A model generated the notes under the pieces. The model had not been told where the DNA came from. It saw only the letters and a program-made list of their open reading frames with translations, and did not search any database. The position numbers were made by a program, and so were the translations under genes. 27,659 nt of DNA from Monoraphidium neglectum (lineage: Eukaryota; Chlorophyta; Chlorophyceae; Sphaeropleales; Selenastraceae), in contig NW_014013199.1 of NCBI RefSeq assembly GCF_000611645.1, forward strand, positions 1-27,659. Reading direction: 5' to 3'. Position 1 is the first letter of the stretch. Every line of letters starts with the position of its first letter. This document shows, piece by piece, positions 25,408 to 27,659 of the stretch.

Positions 25408-27257
25408 GGCAGGGTGTTGATGCGGCCCCGTTAGGATGGCTTGGGAAAGGAGGGAGGTCAAGTTCTGCTCTGTGACCGCGAGTCCGACGTGTGACTGTCC
25501 GACGTGAGATCTGGACAGCCTTTCGCGGGCGTCAGCAATCACATGCATGTAATATGGGATCAGTCTAGGCAGCCGCTGTCTCATGCCGTTGTCGTGGTGA
25601 AGAAAGATATTTTCAGGTGACCGGTGAGCACTGCATGGATGCATCAACCGCCAGGATGTGCACGTGCATATTGTAGAGTGCAACAAGGCAACATAGTAAC
25701 GTACTGTAGCTGTCTCTCAATGTACAAATGTGGGGACAAGAAGCGCTCTTCGTGCGCCTCGGCAGTCTGCAGCTGGCTGGCAGGCGCGCACCTTGTCTCT
25801 GAAGGGGCACCTTGAGTTGTGCCCACTGGCAACGCCCAAGTAGCCACTTGTACTGTTGCAACAGCACCAGGCAATTCGTCTGCGGTCCTTGGGAGCAACA
25901 ACTTCATGAGGATAACCAAAACGCACGCTCGCGGACACCTCACAACCCACCTGGAAAGTGACCGCGAGCAGCGCGAAGCAAGGGGGCGGGCGGGAGGTTT
26001 GGGGGGCGGGAGACGAGCAGCGCCCGGAGCAGGCGCGCGCACTCAGGAGTGGCTTAACATGCATGGTGTGCAATTTCTCATTGAAATTCAGTGCATTTCA
26101 GCGGGGGACCTGCTTCAGCTCCGAGGGGCGGGTGAGCAGGATCCACAGTGCGCCATGAACCCTGGGTTTAGAAGTTGCGTGGTTCCTGGACAAGGTGCAT
26201 TTTCCATCCTCTGCCGAGGCATGCAATGTATTAAATACACCGGCGAGGGGTCTTGAGACAACGCAAGGAGGGTCGTCTCATGTGGAGAGGAGGAGGCAGA
26301 GATCAAGCAAGCAAGCACCTGTGGCCGATCAGGATCAAAACAACCAGCGTGCACGCAGCTGCCAGCCACGTGCAAGCCCTACCGCCAATCAACCACCAAG
26401 CGTAACAAGCTCCATCAGCATGCACCGACATATGTATTGCACAGAACAGCTTGACCACGAGGACGGCGTAATGGCAGCAGCTGAATTTTGCATGCGCAGC
26501 ATCAAATACCCAGAAGATCAAGCCGAACTCATGACTGCTGGCTCAGCCTGGGATACAAGATAGCCTGCTGGGGGCAGTGGGCCCACAGCACGAGGCTGTT
26601 TTGTGGAGAGTTGCCCTTCAAGAAGCGCGTCACTGCAGAGGTGGCTGGCGGATTGCAGAAGCCTACGTGGTGGCAACGGATGTGACTTGCAAGCTGAAGC
26701 ACTCCCCAACGCATGAGATGCGGTTGAGCGGCTTCAAGCTGTTGTGACGCATCACTCGCTGAAACCTGCGTTTTCTAAGGAAAACCCTGCACCGTCGAAT
26801 CGAATGCCCCCATGGCACACACGAGAGGCGTGACGCATGTGCCATACCGCTCTGAAAGCGTACTTGCCTGCGGAAGCTACCAAGTACGTTTTGCATCAGT
26901 CACAGTGAAATGGCACGCAGAAGCTTTCCCCTTGCCTGCTGGCAGTCAACTCCATGCCTTGACGTCGCAATGATATCCCTCAAACGCTGTTACACCACTT
27001 TCCCACGTTTGTGTTGACCCACCATACCTTGCGCTGCTGCCTGTTTGTACCCAACCCGTGCAATGGGAACGCCGTTACAGGGGGCAATGGCTGCATTGCG
27101 GCAGCTTGGCAGTGTGTCAGAAACGAATTGCAACACGGCAACCCTGTCCCCGCCTCAAATGGCAGTGTCGCCCGATACTGCAGTGTTGCCCGATACTGCT
27201 CGCTGGATGCTCGCGCCACTCCGACTCCTGTGTCTGTGTCTTGCATGCATGCTTCAC
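25408..27257. other. Intergenic: FkbM-like 5' flank and XPF 3' flank
   Basis: About 1.85 kb. A minus-strand stretch at ~25800-25951 has a TTTCCAG acceptor and a GTGCGC donor around an open frame (FGYPHEVVAPKDRRRI); it could be a 5' exon of the FkbM-like gene or chance. An imperfect 18-bp tandem duplication lies at 27162-27197. Minus-strand TGTAA motifs occur near 26991 and 27073 and could end the XPF transcript. No gene can be called. Confidence 0.45.
27162..27197. repeat. 18-bp tandem duplication
   Basis: Two adjacent copies of gcagtgtcgcccgatact differing at one base (C to T), downstream of the XPF stop and probably in its 3' UTR. Confidence 0.8.
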
Positions 27258-27659
27258 CTAAGCTGTGCCTCCGCCCTGCCGGCTGTCGCCACCATCCCTC
27301 CCGGCCTCATTCGGCAGTCCGTCGCTGTCGCCTTCGTCGTCCACCATCGCTGGCTCCGAAGGCCCCCCGGCCAGGCGCGGGCATGGAGCGTGCAAAAACG
27401 CGTGCAGTGTCTTGGCCGCCCGCGCGCCACCCATCAGCGCCTCCAGCCGCTCCAGCCCCGCGTCAGCCAGCCCGGCCAGGCTGCCCACACCGTCCGCCAG
27501 CGCGCGCCAGTTGGCGTCCGTCACCCCTGGCAGCCGCCGGAGCAGCTCAATGCCGGCCTGGTTCACCACCGCCTCCTGCACCCCAACAGCAGCGGGCGCA
27601 GCCACGCCGGCACCGCCGCCCGCCGCCAGTGCCGCAGCCGCCCCGTTTGCAACGGCGGC
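27258..27659 (-). CDS. XPF/RAD1/UVH1 DNA repair endonuclease, C-terminal exon (partial)
   Basis: Open from the right edge of the window to a TAG at 27258-27260; the 5' part lies beyond the window. There is no ATG in the exon, so it is an internal or last exon and not a start. Residues matching the tandem helix-hairpin-helix at the C-terminus of XPF are clear: IELLRRLPGVTDANWRAL, GSLAGLADAGLERLEALMGG and ARAAKTLHAFLHAPCP. This domain pairs XPF with ERCC1 and binds DNA. The heterodimer makes the 5' incision in nucleotide excision repair and also acts in crosslink and recombination repair. A ~40-residue acidic and Gly-rich tail after APCP is specific to this protein. The nuclease domain (ERKxxxD) would be upstream and is not visible. 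Confidence 0.85.
   Translation of the reverse strand, partial: AAVANGAAAALAAGGGAGVAAPAAVGVQEAVVNQAGIELLRRLPGVTDANWRALADGVGSLAGLADAGLERLEALMGGARAAKTLHAFLHAPCPRLAGGPSEPAMVDDEGDSDGLPNEAGRDGGDSRQGGGTA

Noticed and set aside
26195..26563. 122-codon plus-strand frame and an opposing hydrophobic minus-strand frame (26303-26521)
   Set aside because: Neither shows a known domain; they overlap antiparallel in intergenic DNA and lack splice or promoter support.
27258..27605. Treating the XPF exon as a complete small gene starting at 27605
   Set aside because: The codon at 27605 is GTG, not ATG, the frame stays open to the window edge, and the HhH domain is normally the C-terminus of a ~900-residue protein.

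Overview
The window looks like nuclear DNA of a chlorophyte green alga. It is very GC-rich and carries spliced genes. Introns begin GTGAG, GTGGG or GTGCG and end in CAG. CAG/CTG trinucleotide tracts are abundant in coding and intronic DNA, and TGTAA-type polyadenylation motifs occur. The protein set (CBM20 starch-binding protein, glutaredoxin-DEP-DUF547 fusion, plant/algal class 3 lipase) agrees with the green lineage. The exact genus cannot be told from this sequence.

Layout: the left half is transcribed rightward and the right half leftward, so the two groups converge at about 12.9-13.6 kb. Plus strand: (A) 1018-3477, CBM20 protein with a Q/P-repeat N-terminus; (B) 6133-8406, single-exon GT32/OCH1-like glycosyltransferase; a possible orphan terminal exon at 9927-10118; (C) 10244-12886, L-2-amino-thiazoline-4-carboxylic acid hydrolase-like protein, interrupted by a 427-base run of Ns. 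Minus strand: (D) 18718-13592, nine-exon sn1-DAG-lipase-like protein of 1029 residues with a very large disordered insertion; (E) 23080-19877, eight-exon glutaredoxin-DEP-DUF547 protein of 555 residues; (F) 25407-23973, two-exon membrane-anchored FkbM-like methyltransferase-fold protein; (G) 27659-27258, last exon of the XPF/RAD1 nucleotide-excision-repair endonuclease, running off the window.

The splice models for A, D, E and F, and for C outside the gap, were built by hand. Each splice joins in frame and rebuilds a recognisable domain across the junction. The intergenic stretches (3.5-6.1, 8.4-10.2, 12.9-13.6, 18.7-19.9, 23.1-24.0 and 25.4-27.3 kb) hold no convincing genes.

The genes do not form an obvious pathway. 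Starch binding, secretory-pathway glycosylation, lipid hydrolysis, thiol redox and DNA repair sit side by side as is usual in a nuclear genome. I see no mobile element, CRISPR array, rRNA or tRNA. The most distinctive signals are low-complexity expansions: a ~500-residue insertion inside a lipase catalytic triad, a pure (CAG)49 tract in an intron of the same gene, repeated poly-Q tracts in otherwise folded proteins, and two long perfectly alternating purine-pyrimidine tracts in introns of neighbouring genes. I did not find a clearly new multi-gene system.
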